Origin: Plazaster borealis
Lineage: Eukaryota > Echinodermata > Asteroidea > Forcipulatida > Labidiasteridae
Length of the DNA stretch: 64,000 nucleotides
Assembly: GCA_021014325.1 (NCBI GenBank)
Contig: CM037458.1
Span: forward strand, 23,605,063-23,669,062
Direction: 5' to 3'
The notes under the pieces were generated by a model. That model was given only the letters and a program-made list of their open reading frames with translations. It was not told where the DNA came from and searched no databases. The position numbers were made by a program, and so were the translations under genes. Below are positions 47,416 to 59,300 of the stretch, piece after piece; position 1 is the first letter of the stretch, and every line of letters starts with the position of its first letter.

Positions 47416-48569
47416 CCTACTTATAACTTCAAGAGATGTTACAACATCTGAATACAACAATGCATTCTTTTAAGAAACACAGTTGAACTCACCTGTGGAA
47501 ACCCTTTTGAAATACAGTTTGCGCTCAGTATGTTTCATACTTTTATTACAAAGGAAGTGTTTATAACCATTCCAAATACTATGAAAGTAAGGTTTGCAGG
47601 CACAAATACTTCTCAAAATTTCTTGCCTACGATGCTCAATCTCTTCAAATCTGACTCAACATTTGAACATGACAATTATTTACTTAATATTTAGTTAAAA
47701 AGTACTTGGGAAGAAACAGGTTCATGAAAAAGAAAATCTAAAAAGTACTCAAATAATGTTTGAAGAAATGAACCAAACATGTTCAGTTAACACTCTTTAC
47801 AAGATTGTAAAAGATGTCATGGCTTAATTTTCAACTTCAAATAAATTATGTTGTAAATAGGAGCTGCCACAAGACTATAACTGAGCATACAACACACTTA
47901 TATACATGTATCACTTCTTGGTTGTAAGTGCTTACATTTTAAACCCTGTGTTTAACCGTGTACAAAAAGAATACAATTTGTGTTTGAATCCCTCTATTGG
48001 CTCAATTCATCTGACATCATCACCACAATAATCTTAGTTGTGTTATACACTGAAGTGCACATACATGTATAAGACAATGCGTTTACACGTTAACCATATA
48101 AATTGTACAGGCAATTCTTGTACTCAACACCATTTGAAGCGTAACATTGTTATATTTTTTAAATGTTGTTTAAAGAGTCAATTTACTTTGTAATAACTTG
48201 ACTTTTCATTTTTACATTATAAGCTATGTACAAAACTACATGCTTGGCAAAGTTATAGTTAAACTAAGTCCTACCCCCCCAAAAAAGAAGGAAAAAAAGA
48301 AAGAAAGAAAAATACATACAAAATAAACAAATAAACCCCCAGACTGGCTAGATGTAATCAACAGTGACATTTACATGCATATCACATACTAGTAGACTTG
48401 GTCCACAAAACATTTAGTCTAAATATTAGTTTGTACAGTCTGTACCTGACAGCAATAAACAACTTAACTTCAAAATGTTGAATTTTCAGATACATGTAGC
48501 ACTTTTGCATAACATTATAAATCATACTTTACAATTAAACGTTAATGAAATGTGTTGGTTGGAAGTTTC
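47416..48569. other. intergenic, possible 3' UTR of TEX261; no gene seen
   Basis: AT-rich DNA with an A-rich/GAAA tract at about 48280-48310. No repeats or domains recognised. Confidence 0.35.
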
Positions 48570-49077
48570 AAGGGATACATTGCCTTTGGATAGGCGCTTT
48601 GGGCTATAGAGGTTTTACAGTCACGTAATGTTATGACGTGACTATGCGTTTGAGACGCCATATTGCCGGTCAATGACCAGCGGCAAGATCCTAACCCTGA
48701 CCGGCAAGATGGCTGCCGTTGCGGTAGGCGGGGATATAGTGACGTCAGCTGTAAAACCTCTATACAAGCATTTGTTATTATATGAATATGGTTGGAAAGA
48801 TGTTTTAAATGTAGAATATAATGATTCACACAAATATCCCTCGAAATTGTGTGGTTTTCATTTGTGTTCTAACACAGTCAGCCATTTTGTAGAGCTAATA
48901 TTTTTACTCAACAAAGTTACGGACAATGTTAGTTCACAAAGTAAAAGGAAAACCACACAATTTCAAGGGATTGTGTGAATCATCATATTCTACTTAAAAA
49001 TATCTTTCCAACCATATTAAATTCATAATAAACGCTTTTACAGCCCAAAGCCCCCAATCTGAAGGCAATGTGTCCCT
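48570..49077. mobile_element. 500-bp foldback element with a nested inverted repeat
   Basis: Outer arms: AAGGGATACATTGCCTTTGG / GAAGGCAATGTGTCCCTT. Second paired block: ATATGGTTGGAAAGATGTTT, AATGATTCACACAAATATCC and TCGAAATTGTGTGGTTTTC, mirrored at 48950-49018. An inner element at 48605-48764 has its own ends TATAGAGGTTTTACAG / CTGTAAAACCTCTATA and an ATGACGTGAC / GTGACGTCA pair. Confidence 0.8.
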
Positions 49078-49144
49078 TTAATATTTATTCATTTCATAAC
49101 TTTTGCCAAATGCTAACCAAAGGTTATGAATTATCCTGACAGAC

Positions 49145-49268
49145 TAAAGCCTGGTGAACGCGAAGCGAATTTTGGTGAACAATAATAGGTGGGCGCTTTG
49201 TTTCCAAATGTTACGCAAGAAAATTCACTTCGCTCGAAGCATTCGCAGGAAGTATAAATCGGGCTTTA
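49145..49268. mobile_element. short foldback element
   Basis: TAAAGCCTGGTGAACGCGAA and GCGAATTTT are mirrored by AAAATTCACTTCGCTCG and TATAAATCGGGCTTTA. Related to 29485-29615. Confidence 0.6.
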
Positions 49269-50049
49269 CCCCTTCAACAGCTCTGCCTCTTCTAAAATAT
49301 AAACAGTTTTTAGAAAATCAATTAAGACAATGATTTAAGATAAATGTATTTTGTCTAATATACAGGTGAAAGGTCAGAGGCCCTTTTTCTAACTTCGTTC
49401 TCACCAAGTAGAATGCTGGGAGACAATAAAAGTACTGGTGATAATCTACACTTGAGTAAATCATATAAAGCTTTGACCATGCCTAGTTTTTTTTCCAGAA
49501 AGGTGTGGCTTTCTTTTGGACAAAAGCTTTAATTGGCAAAAAGAAATGGCAAAACTGGTTTAATCCATGTATATAGTTCCCATTTAACGTCACACAGTGT
49601 GTAAAGTCAGCCATCTTCACCGGCAATGAGACATTATTTTGGAATGCACAATTATGCTTTAGGCATAAAAACCGCGTTCAGCACGCTGGAGTTTTATCAA
49701 ATTCCTTGCATGTTTGGTCTGTGAACCACTTGGCTGTGTAGAAATATTACAACGCTTGATGCAGCTCAATGCCAAAACCCAAGTTGCCCGTAAAGATGGC
49801 GTCTACTGGGAACCATCTATAGACCTTTATCATGGTGTGGCCATCTTGATTTTCTCCCATTCAAACTCAAATCAAACCAAGGCTGGAAGGAAAATAGTAT
49901 GGTTCCTTTTTGTGCAATAAATATTAGCATACATTAGTGTTATTGGATACAAGGAACATGACCAAGATGGTGGCAGCATGATAATTGTCTATAGGATAGG
50001 TCTATATGCTAAGCACCTGATATCAACGCCATGTTGGTCTGACTGAGGA
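49269..50049 (-). other. TEX261 3' flank
   Basis: Sequence downstream of the TEX261 stop on the minus strand, most likely 3' UTR. Contains minus-strand AATAAA-type signals (TTTATT on +, for example about 49084, just outside). No gene seen. Confidence 0.35.
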
Positions 50050-53000
50050 TTAGAAACGCTTAGATCTCTCTGGGATCACTGTATCCTTAATCATGTCAAA
50101 TACCGATAGAATCCCACTGCGTTTACTTCTCTTATTAAAATAACTTGTGACGATGTCATCGGATTTCTCTGCAGATATAAACAAATAAAATCACACTGAA
50201 CAAAAATTTGAACATGAAAAAACAACTTATCAAATCCTGATACATCTATATACTTAAGTTTGTAGGCATCTTGGATAAGAATTCTTAAACCAGATGAAAT
50301 CCATAAAAAAAACAGTTTCTCAAACTTTAACTGTCAGGCTCTGATGAAATTTCTATTGACTGTGCAGTGCAGTGTTCAAATTAAATTCAGACATCAACAA
50401 GGTACATGTAGGATGATTTTGCGGGTAGTTCAAAGGTATTATACAGGATTGGTCAGGTTAAAACACATCGATGTTTAGTCTGAAAGCTCACTGATTATGA
50501 AGTTCATACTACACCATTTTTTCTGTGAAATATTTCCCTCTGAAATGAAGTCATATTCAAGAAAACTGTATCTCTGAAACCTTAAAAACGCAACAGCTGA
50601 TTTCGGTTGTTACAACCAAAATTAGGGACAATGTGTTTACATGCTAAAAATTGTGCATGGTTTTTCACTATTTTTTCCGGACTCACTTAAAGGATTAAGC
50701 CCAAATTTTCACAGGTTTATTTCATGTATATGGTTGATCACACAAAACATGAACACTTGTCTGCGACTACTTTGTCAGCTCTACCAATCCTGTATAATAC
50801 CTTTAACCCTTTAGAGACTGTTCATTTCTGTGTAATCAACACCATTCGCCTCGGCATTGCTAATTTTGTTGATTTTACGCCCCGTTATTTTCAGAATTTT
50901 TTTAAAGAAATACATGGTTTTGTTTTAGAGTTGTACATTCTATGTTAACATGGGAAACATTGGAAAAATTTCAATTTGATCCGATACCTTTTCTTTGACC
51001 CTCTTGTTTGAAAGGAAGTAGGTCAAATCTTGCGGCCGTTTCCGGCTGCTATGGGCATTTATGGTACAAGCCACTTGCGGCCGCTATGGCCTCTAAAGGG
51101 TTAAGGGTAAACTCGTAGTAGGCAGTGTATGCCATCATGTACTTACTTCCTTCAGTAGCAGCAGGCATGTGCGTTGTTGGGAGAATGTTATCATTTGCTG
51201 ACAGTGAGATAAAGAATCCAAACGGTACCAACCAAAGACACATGGTGAAATATGCTATAACCTTGAAGAATCAACAAGAAAAAACAACAAGCATATCAAG
51301 AGATGGAATTGTACAACAATTCTGAAAAGTAATAATAATAAATAATCACAAACAGTTTTGATATAGCAGAGTTCTTGCCCAGGATTTCTTTAGTGGTAGA
51401 ATTTGTTTTTCCTAGATCATAAAAATAGACTCCAACCAAAAAAGTACCCAGAATTTATTGCTTTGGGTACCATTATTTTAACTGGTAAATCTCTGATTTT
51501 ACATTTCGTTAAAAACCTTTGAAAGGAAATAGCAAGTTTAATTACAAAATTTGGAAAATGTGTGGTGGTCGGAAACAGAGGATATTCTGCCAGTGGCGGG
51601 CGGGTTTTCAGGCACCGACCACTGTGGGCAGAAACCCTGATATAGTGCAAAATTACAGTTAAGTCTCAGAGCTCTTTAGGAAAGGGGAAGAGAGAGTAAA
51701 AGGGAAGTGTGGAATTCAATGAGCAAGAATGTAACAAAACAAGTATATTTTTACAACATAAACTACAGAAAGAACCACATTATACAAACAATGAAATTAT
51801 TAGTTAATTGACACAGAGACTTGAACTGTTCAAGGGGGAGCTTTCTTTATTAATTATTAGATTAGAGAGTGAATTCCAGAGATCAGGAGATACAATCTGA
51901 AAGACCCTTTGCCTATTATTATGCTTTGGTAGCAGCTGCAGAAGGAGTTAAACGATTTTTTGATCCAGAGCAAAGATTTCTTGTGGGACAGTAATTTTAG
52001 ATCAGGTCTTGGAGGTATTGAGAAGCTAGTTCATGTTTGCATTTGATTGATGCTACAAGGAGTTTGTAAATGATTCTCTGTTTATCTGGTTACCAATGCA
52101 GATTATTACAAAACAGGGGAAATGGGTTAATGCAAGGTTTGATTGTGTAAGTCTCCAGTTTGTAGGGTAGGAAGTAAAGACAAGGAGGGGTCTAGGTGGA
52201 CTTGGTACAATTCCAGACACGTAAGCTTACCTCTGCAAATGGATGCCACACATCTGCAAAATACTGGAACGCTAGGTAATGATTTACAATCACAAGAACT
52301 ACAGGAAAAAAGCATAAAGAGCCACATTTTAAATAACTGAAAATCAATGGATGATGTTAAACATATTTTTTGGTTGATGTGCAACCAAAATAAAGAAGAA
52401 GAAAAAAATCTTAACAGTATTTGCATTGCATATGACATCACGCTCTCAAAAAGGGGGCAAATCGTTGGACGATAGCTGTTCTCTGTGCGTAAAAACGTGC
52501 GCGTGACCTCAGCATACATGTACCTGTATCGTTTCGTGTTATGCAAGGGGGATCTGTTGATTTCTATAGACCCCTTACACAACGCGGAACGCGCCTCTGA
52601 ACAATGCGCGTCATTTTGGGTGTCAACTTTCTTTTGTGCATGTTTATATACGATTTTGACACCCAAAATGACACCCAGGATAGGCACATGTGAGTACGCT
52701 GCGCGTTGTGCAAGGGGTCTATAAATTGATCAACAAAGCAATTTACAAAGACTTTTAGTCCACTGTAGAATAAACTCACCGCAACTAAGAATAAAGACTG
52801 GTGAAGATAGCTCTATGAACGGGAAATTTTTCAGCAGTAAAGAATAGAATCCAACGGAAACTATTCCTGTCAGTGTCAGATAGTACGGGAAATCTTCAAA
52901 GATGATCAAACCAACGTAGATTCCTGCTGTGATCTAAGAAGAAAAAATAATACAGTCAGCTGTCAATAGTTGTGGACAATAACTTCAAGAAGGGAAGAAT

Positions 53001-55795
53001 ACACTTAACACTGTTTCAGGCCTGATGCTTCGTTCTTGACAGGGCAGGGGCATCAAGGCATTTTCTCCTTTGTACAGGGCACCTCTATCAGGAAATTGTA
53101 AATTCCTATTGGAATAATATTTTAAGGGGCACCAAGGCAATGACCAATGACCAGGGCCCAATTTCATAGAGCTGCTTAACGGCCGATTTTGTGCTTACTG
53201 AGCGAGTTTCCATTTCATAGCGCTGCTAAACCGTAAGCACACGAAAAGGCACTCTAACCTTCCGGTGCTTACTGTATGAAAATGAATGTTGTAACAATGT
53301 AAATCCATGGTGAACGCGCAAAATGGCCGCCTAATTTTCCTGCTAACCTGTGAAATACGCTTATGATTAAGCAAATTTATCTTCTACAGTTAGCACAAAA
53401 ATTTGCTTACCGTTAAGCAGTGCTATGAAATTGAGCCCAGGAGCAATGCTCTATCCTGCAGTAAGTCATTGCTGCAGGCCAAGCTGGCATCTGCGCGTAA
53501 CTTTACGAAAAATCAACCATTTCATCGTTCAAAAGTATTTCTTATGACAGAAGTTCTTATTCTGAGAAGACTTTGTAGTTTTTGAAGAATGTATGTAAAA
53601 GCTGAGTCAAAGCCATGTTGAGATATGGTGGACACAATACTATGACACTATTAGGTTTGGGTGAATCTGTCTGTATAAATCCAAACCAAACTGCACTCCA
53701 AGTGACCACCATATCTTAAAAGGCTAATTGATAAACTTTTCTTGCATAAATATTTTAAAAAAACTAGCTCAATGCAAGTCATATGGGGCTCTGGTAATCA
53801 GTGGAGCCACTCTGTGTGAAGTGGGCATGGCTTATGCAGTGGAATCACATCATGCAAACGAACAAAATATAGAGGAAGGGAAGTTTTTTTACCACCCCCT
53901 CCCCCTATTTCTTGTAAACTAAATGCAAGTCTGTTGATATACTCACCATAACAAGCCATCTGACGACTCTCATGGTAATAACTGTGTACTCTTCAACTAG
54001 CTCCGCCAAATAGTACAGACCAGCAGCTGTAAAGGACGTCATATCACAACAAGCAATCATGTTAATAACCATGTCATGGTATTATGCATTTTCCTCAACA
54101 AAGTGATTTACTTACAAATTTGTAAGTAAAGTATAAAACTGAAACAGTTTTCGCAACAATTTCCGAAGCTCATTGATGAAAAAGCCTTTTTTCAACCAAT
54201 GAACCAATTATTAATAAACTGTGTTTAAATTAATCTCCTTGATAGTTTTAACTTGGGTCATTTAGTTTTTTGTAGGCCTTATATAATTATAAAACTTAAA
54301 AGGTTATACATACACAGTCACACGGACACTAGTTTGGTTAAAATTTTGGGGAGAAACATTGATTAGTAAAATCTAGCAAAGCATTGTTCATAACTAAGAC
54401 TTAGTAGTAGGTAGAGCTCTGAATGTTAACCTTCTTTTATTGTAATTTTTTTATGAAGGCTCTATTGACTCATCATCTTAATATTTTCAATAAATCTTGT
54501 GACAGACATTTAGGCCTATAGCCGAGGCGAAATTCTCTCTCTTTTTAAAAAACTGATCTGATACAATCGTATCGTACCAATCATGTATCATGTATATCCA
54601 GTTTGCGGTCAACACCATGTGAATATATCTACAGATTTATGTAGATTTGTTCTTTGAGAACTTGTCTTGCTATTATTTATTCTACTACTACTAGTACTGC
54701 ACTCTGCAGTGCAGTGGAGTAGATTTCAGAATAAAGTGAAAAGAACTGCCCCGCTTTGTTTTGACACCCCGGGCGGACGGTAAGAAAAGTGCCCTGTGTA
54801 CTGGTGCATGTCAGAGACTGTGGGATATCAGTGACGTAGGGTGCGGGTAAAATTCCGGAGGCGGCTGCCACTTTAATCCCCCCGAATTAAGAAAATTTTG
54901 GGTCTTACCTGTCCGGAAGGAGTGGAGAAAAATATCCTAAGTATGAATAGGCCGTTGGAAAAATTGGCAAGGCGTGAAAAAAGGGCCCAAAACCGGCCTG
55001 CGCGACATGAAAAAAATCGCCCTACGCCATTTTGTATCGTTTCTTTACTGTGTGTGTGTTCGCGCGTTATGCAATTTCTCCAATCAGTCGGTCATCGTTA
55101 CATATTCATTATGACCTTTAGTGACCCATGTAATGGGAGATTGAATTACAACCAACGAACACTTCTTGGTATCAAAGCCTCATAGCCGAGCGGTGTAGGC
55201 TACATGCTATGTATAATAATTTGTTCTCTCCCTCTCTTGATACAGGTTCGAATCCCGGTAAGTTCATTGCTTGATTTGATGGATTAATAATGTTTCCCCC
55301 TTTCCCCACAGCAATATACAGATAGGTACAGACATGGAGAGTAGGTGAGAGAGGAGACAGGACGGTGGAGAGGAGAAACAGAGTGGGAAAGCGCCATTTT
55401 TTTCCCCGGATTTTCGAGAAAATATATATATATATATATATTTTTTAAACCGTCCCCCTATGAAATCCATTTATCGTAGAATTTTGCTCCCTACCCCAGT
55501 CGATTGGAAATATCCTCATGAATAAATTTAAAAAAAAAAATTAAAAAAAAAGCTTCAGAAAGTGGCAGCCGCCTCCGGAAATTTTTCCTAGGGTGGTGAT
55601 AGTAATATTAACCGAACAAACAATAATAAACATTTTCAAATATTTAATTTGTTAGGCCTGTGCAGGCGGTTGTAGTGGATAAGTCAACTGCACCAACATC
55701 GTGAAAAAAACCGTATAATTCTTACCAAGCGCCAAGGTGGCCAGGCAAACATGCACAAACGTGGCTAACCAACTGAGGATGATTAAAAACCACAT
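50050..55795 (-). CDS. TEX261: TEX261, ER/Golgi membrane cargo-sorting protein of the Svp26 family (6 exons)
   Basis: Exons in transcript order: 55795-55726, 54026-53947, 52933-52780, 52298-52231, 51261-51147, 50168-50050; 201 residues (human 196). It starts MWFLIILSWLATFVHV, like human MWF. Then come AAGLYYLAELVEEYTV, FPFIELSSPVFILSC, VNHYLAFQYFADVWHPFAEV, CLWLVPFGFFISLSANDNIL and a basic C-terminus ending PERSKRF. Four to five hydrophobic segments span about residues 3-33, 48-70, 70-85, 100-118 and 128-150. An upstream in-frame ATG at 55846 would add 17 residues; I prefer the family start. Yeast Svp26 and TEX261 help load cargo into COPII vesicles. Divergent from NEURL1 and convergent with ANKRD53. 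Introns carry four MITE-type insertions. Confidence 0.93.
50580..50802. mobile_element. partial MITE family A copy, TEX261 intron 5
   Basis: AAGCCCAAATTTTCACAGGT at about 50697, then TCATGTATATGGTTGATCAC and TCTGCGACTACTTTG; the right half of the family, diverged. Confidence 0.5.
50803..51103. mobile_element. MITE with TTAACCCTTTAGAG ends, TEX261 intron 5
   Basis: A perfect 14-bp terminal inverted repeat, TTAACCCTTTAGAG (50803-50816) and CTCTAAAGGGTTAA (51090-51103). The inner parts are GC-rich (GCGGCCGTTTCCGGCTGC). It ends about 45 bp from the TEX261 exon 5 donor. Confidence 0.75.
52425..52724. mobile_element. composite MITE family C, inverted, TEX261 intron 3
   Basis: The reverse complement of the 44495 element: GTGCAAGGGGTCTATAA at the right, AGACCCCTTACACAACGCGG in the middle, and GCATATGACATCACGCTC at the left, where the last terminal repeat has decayed. 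It keeps both units and the short spacer. Confidence 0.85.
53154..53439. mobile_element. MITE family B copy, TEX261 intron 2
   Basis: GGGCCCAATTTCATAGAGCT and AGTGCTATGAAATTGAGCCC ends, with CCGTAAGCACACGAAAAGGC and CTGTGAAATACGCTTATG inside. Same family as 24480-24763, opposite orientation. Confidence 0.9.
54844..55588. mobile_element. 745-bp inverted-repeat element with 7-bp flanking repeat, TEX261 intron 1
   Basis: Ends AAAATTCCGGAGGCGGCTGC / GCAGCCGCCTCCGGAAATTT, about 25 bp. TAGGGTG flanks both sides (54837-54843, 55589-55595), a candidate target-site duplication. Internal ORFs are short. It contains the tRNA-like segment at 55178 and an (AT)n run at about 55423-55440. Confidence 0.75.
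55178..55262 (+). repeat. tRNA-Leu/Ser-like sequence (SINE or pseudo-tRNA)
   Basis: CATAGCCGAGCGGTGTAGGC resembles a class II box A, and CAGGTTCGAATCCCGGTAAG a box B. The acceptor arms do not pair and no CCA-ready end is visible, so a functional tRNA is unlikely. Confidence 0.5.
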
Positions 55796-56312
55796 TCTGA
55801 AAAATCCAGTCGTTTCCCTGCCTCTCTGGTGAACGTCTTCGCACAATTTAGCAGAATCTTACTTTCAGCTCTGCCGTCGTTCTATTCCGTGTCACTTCCC
55901 TCGATGTCAATTTTGTACACGAACGGCATTGGGTCAAAGTTCACACAGAAAGAAAAAGGAACAGCACGGAGCACACACCCCATTTCAAATAAATATTTGA
56001 TTCGGTTAAATAAAGTCAGTAAATACTAATAATACATGTAAACATATTATTTTGTTGAATAAATTTGATCAGCTATCTTAATTATGTAACACAAATATAT
56101 ATTTACTGCCGATATTAATTTAAAAGTATCGTCATTGGTACGCGTTATTATCAGAGAGTGATACCCCCGAGTGGGAAGATGGCAGAGGGCGCTGTTTATT
56201 TTGAGTTAAAGTTCATAATAAAGGAAGCAGAGAGACGGATTTTTCACAACATGATTCATTAAAACATCTTGTAGAAAGTCAGAAATCAGGTGAATTTCTC
56301 CTTGATTTGAAC
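55796..56312. promoter_or_regulatory. shared divergent promoter interval, TEX261 / NEURL1
   Basis: 517 bp separate the two start codons on opposite strands. No TATA box or CpG-rich block stands out; part is AT-rich. Both 5' UTRs must lie here or be spliced from outside. Confidence 0.5.
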
Positions 56313-59300
56313 ATGGGACAAACTTCTTCATCTGTGTCGAATTCTAACAATGCCAACAGAGGTAAATCAACTTTAAATTCTTCATCATGTCAGACGATCC
56401 GTTCCAGATAATGTTTACAAATTGCTGACTATCTAGTCAATTATATATTTTCTAATAGATAGTTTTCTGCCAATTAAACCACGATTAAACTCATCATTTT
56501 CTGCTTAAAGACCTAAGTTGATCTTCATCTTCATACCATGTCAAAAATAAATTAGAAGACTGAAGGCTAATTGCTGATTTGCTTGTTTTCTCTCGCCTTT
56601 ATTTTAAAGTTTTTGTTTTTTATAGTTTGTGCATGCCCTAGGTAGGCACTAGCCATCACTGGGCATGGATGAAGGAATTCCCATTTATGGTGTCACATGA
56701 CACAGTTCTGTTTATCTACAATTCTGTTTACCTTCTCCAAGTCCATAGTGCCATTTATTTGTACTACTTGGGTTCAGAAGCATCAATGATAAAGGGACGA
56801 TCTAAATTTCCTAAAGTAAATGATATATAATTAATAATTAAAGCCAAAAATAAAAATATTAGCCAACTCAGTCAGTTGGTGATGTGTGACAATTTATTCC
56901 TTGGGATGCGATCTTCCCTGGCCTTCATTGTATTTGTAGATTTCAACATAAAATAAAGAATGTGTTTGTTTTCTGTTCTTGTCACCAGCACATTCCTCAA
57001 CAGCTGGCACGAGTCAGCAGGCTTCCAGTAGATCTCGACCAGACTCTGCACCAGAGCGCAGACGAACCACAAGCACTAGTGCAGCATCAAGTGGTTACAG
57101 AGCAAAACCCAACAGAAACTACCGTGGCACACAACAACCTGGAAGGGCAAGCTGGCCCCATGATGTCCTCCAGCCTCTCGACTCGCTACTTCAACCAGCT
57201 GCACAACACCACAGTGACTTCCACTTCCATACAATCCATGGCAAGAACATCGTATTGTCCGCAGATCACAAAACAGCATCTCGTATGGGAAGTTTCTGCA
57301 ATGCCCTGGTGTTCACTCATAGAGCGATACATATTGGGGAAATCCTGCACTTTGAACTAATCCAGAATACAGCTGGATGGAGCGGGGTGTTACGCTTTGG
57401 TTACACCTCACAAGATCCTTTTTCTATGCGTAGTAACGGCATTCCCAAGTATGCATGTCCAGACCTGACAGGAAGAGCTGGGAACTGGGCAAAAGCTTTG
57501 AGAGAAAACTGTGCAAAGCACGGCAATGTGCTTAACTTTGTCCTGAGTGAAGATGGGACAGTGTTTTATAGCGTTAATCAAGAACCGTTTATGGAGTTCT
57601 TCAATGGAGTAGATACATCAAGGCCTGTATGGGGAGTAATTGATGTTTATGGTAACACAACTGGAGTTAGAATTGTTGGTAAGCTTTACTTAAGGATCTT
57701 GTGAAATTTTTAATTTTCTGACTGCACCGTTAATGAGTAAACACAATTTGTTTACAACGGTTCAGTCAATGACTGTGCGGCCCCACGACGAAGTGTTTTA
57801 AGGTTTGGGTAATCATTGTGTCAAGTAATACAAATCACAAGGAAAACTGAGTGGGTAAGGCCAAGTAAAATAAATAACATGTTGCTCGTCCCCGCCCGCC
57901 TCGGTTTTGGCGGCCGCACCGATTTTTTTGTTATTTGTTATTTAAAAAAAAAAAAAAAAAAAAAAATTAAAATCAATTTACATATTATTTATAGCTATTT
58001 CCAATGTACCCATTATTTTTTTTCATCATCTGTCTTACATGTAGGCCTACAAGAATAGCTATTGCAACGCATAATGAGAAACTCTTTACTTTGAAACGTT
58101 TTGCCCTTCAGGTTTGCATGCCACAGTTCTTTGCACAAGGACGCGATGCCACGCACACAGAATAACTTTGGAGCAAAATCAAGAATGACTTTTTAGAAAT
58201 AATTACAATGTATCAAAATGGACACAGAAACACACACAGAATTTGAGGACATACAGAACATACTCATAAAACCATAAAACCATCTTCAAATACGATATGG
58301 CGGCCATCTTAGACATGGTGGCCATCTTGAAAAAAATAACAAAAAAATTGAAAATAACAAATAACAAGGACCTCCCTCACCAACTTTTTCAAATAGTCCG
58401 GACGAGCAACATGTTATTTATTTTATGTGGCCTAAATTTTAAATAATTTTGGGTTGAACAAAGAAAAATTGACTAGAGCGGAACTTGAACCTGCGACCTC
58501 TGGATTAACGTGCTGGTGCTCTACCAACTGAGCTATCTAGCCCTATTGTTGATGGTCTCCCTATTTTAATAATTCTATCAATACACTTTTATCTTGTTGC
58601 ATTTGAAAGAGATCTTCAAAAAGAGAAACAAAGATGATTCTAAATCAAAGACTATTTATTTTACTGGCTGAACATTAAACTGAAGACACTGAATAATTTT
58701 GCTCTTAATGTTCCTCCTCTTTAGATACCTTCCCAACATCCAACAGGATAACCACAAGAGGTGCCTCGTCTGGATTCTTGGATCCACTACGCTTGGTCTC
58801 GGACCTTATACCCGGTAGTGGTGGTAATGGTCAGGAGTTACCTTCACAAGGTACGAGTGGAACACGTTCCAATGCTCTTAAGCCCGACCCACTACCACTG
58901 CACAGTCAACACGGCTGTAACATTGTACTTGAAGAGGACAAATTTGTAGCAGAACGCAAAGCAACCACCGTCAGCGGTGGGATAGTCTTCACTAGTCGGC
59001 CTATCCAGTTTAATGAGAGGATCATGGTTAAGGTGCTGACTGTGAACCACTGCTATATCGGACATATGGGTGTCGGTTTGACGTCATGTGATCCAGATAG
59101 TCTGGACCCGGATAACCTACCTCTTGAGGCAGAAGATGTCTGTGACCGTAAGGAGTACTGGGTCATGACCAGAGATTACGACACACTAGAAGAAGGAGCT
59201 AGTTTAGGGTTCACAATCGATGAGGATGGTAGGATTCACATGACTGGACCAGAGGGTGCTAGTGATAAAGTCTTGATGCACGTTGATACGTCCACACCAC

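Noticed and set aside
56962..57360. 132-codon ORF overlapping NEURL1 exon 2
   Set aside because: Alternative frame of a well-supported coding exon.
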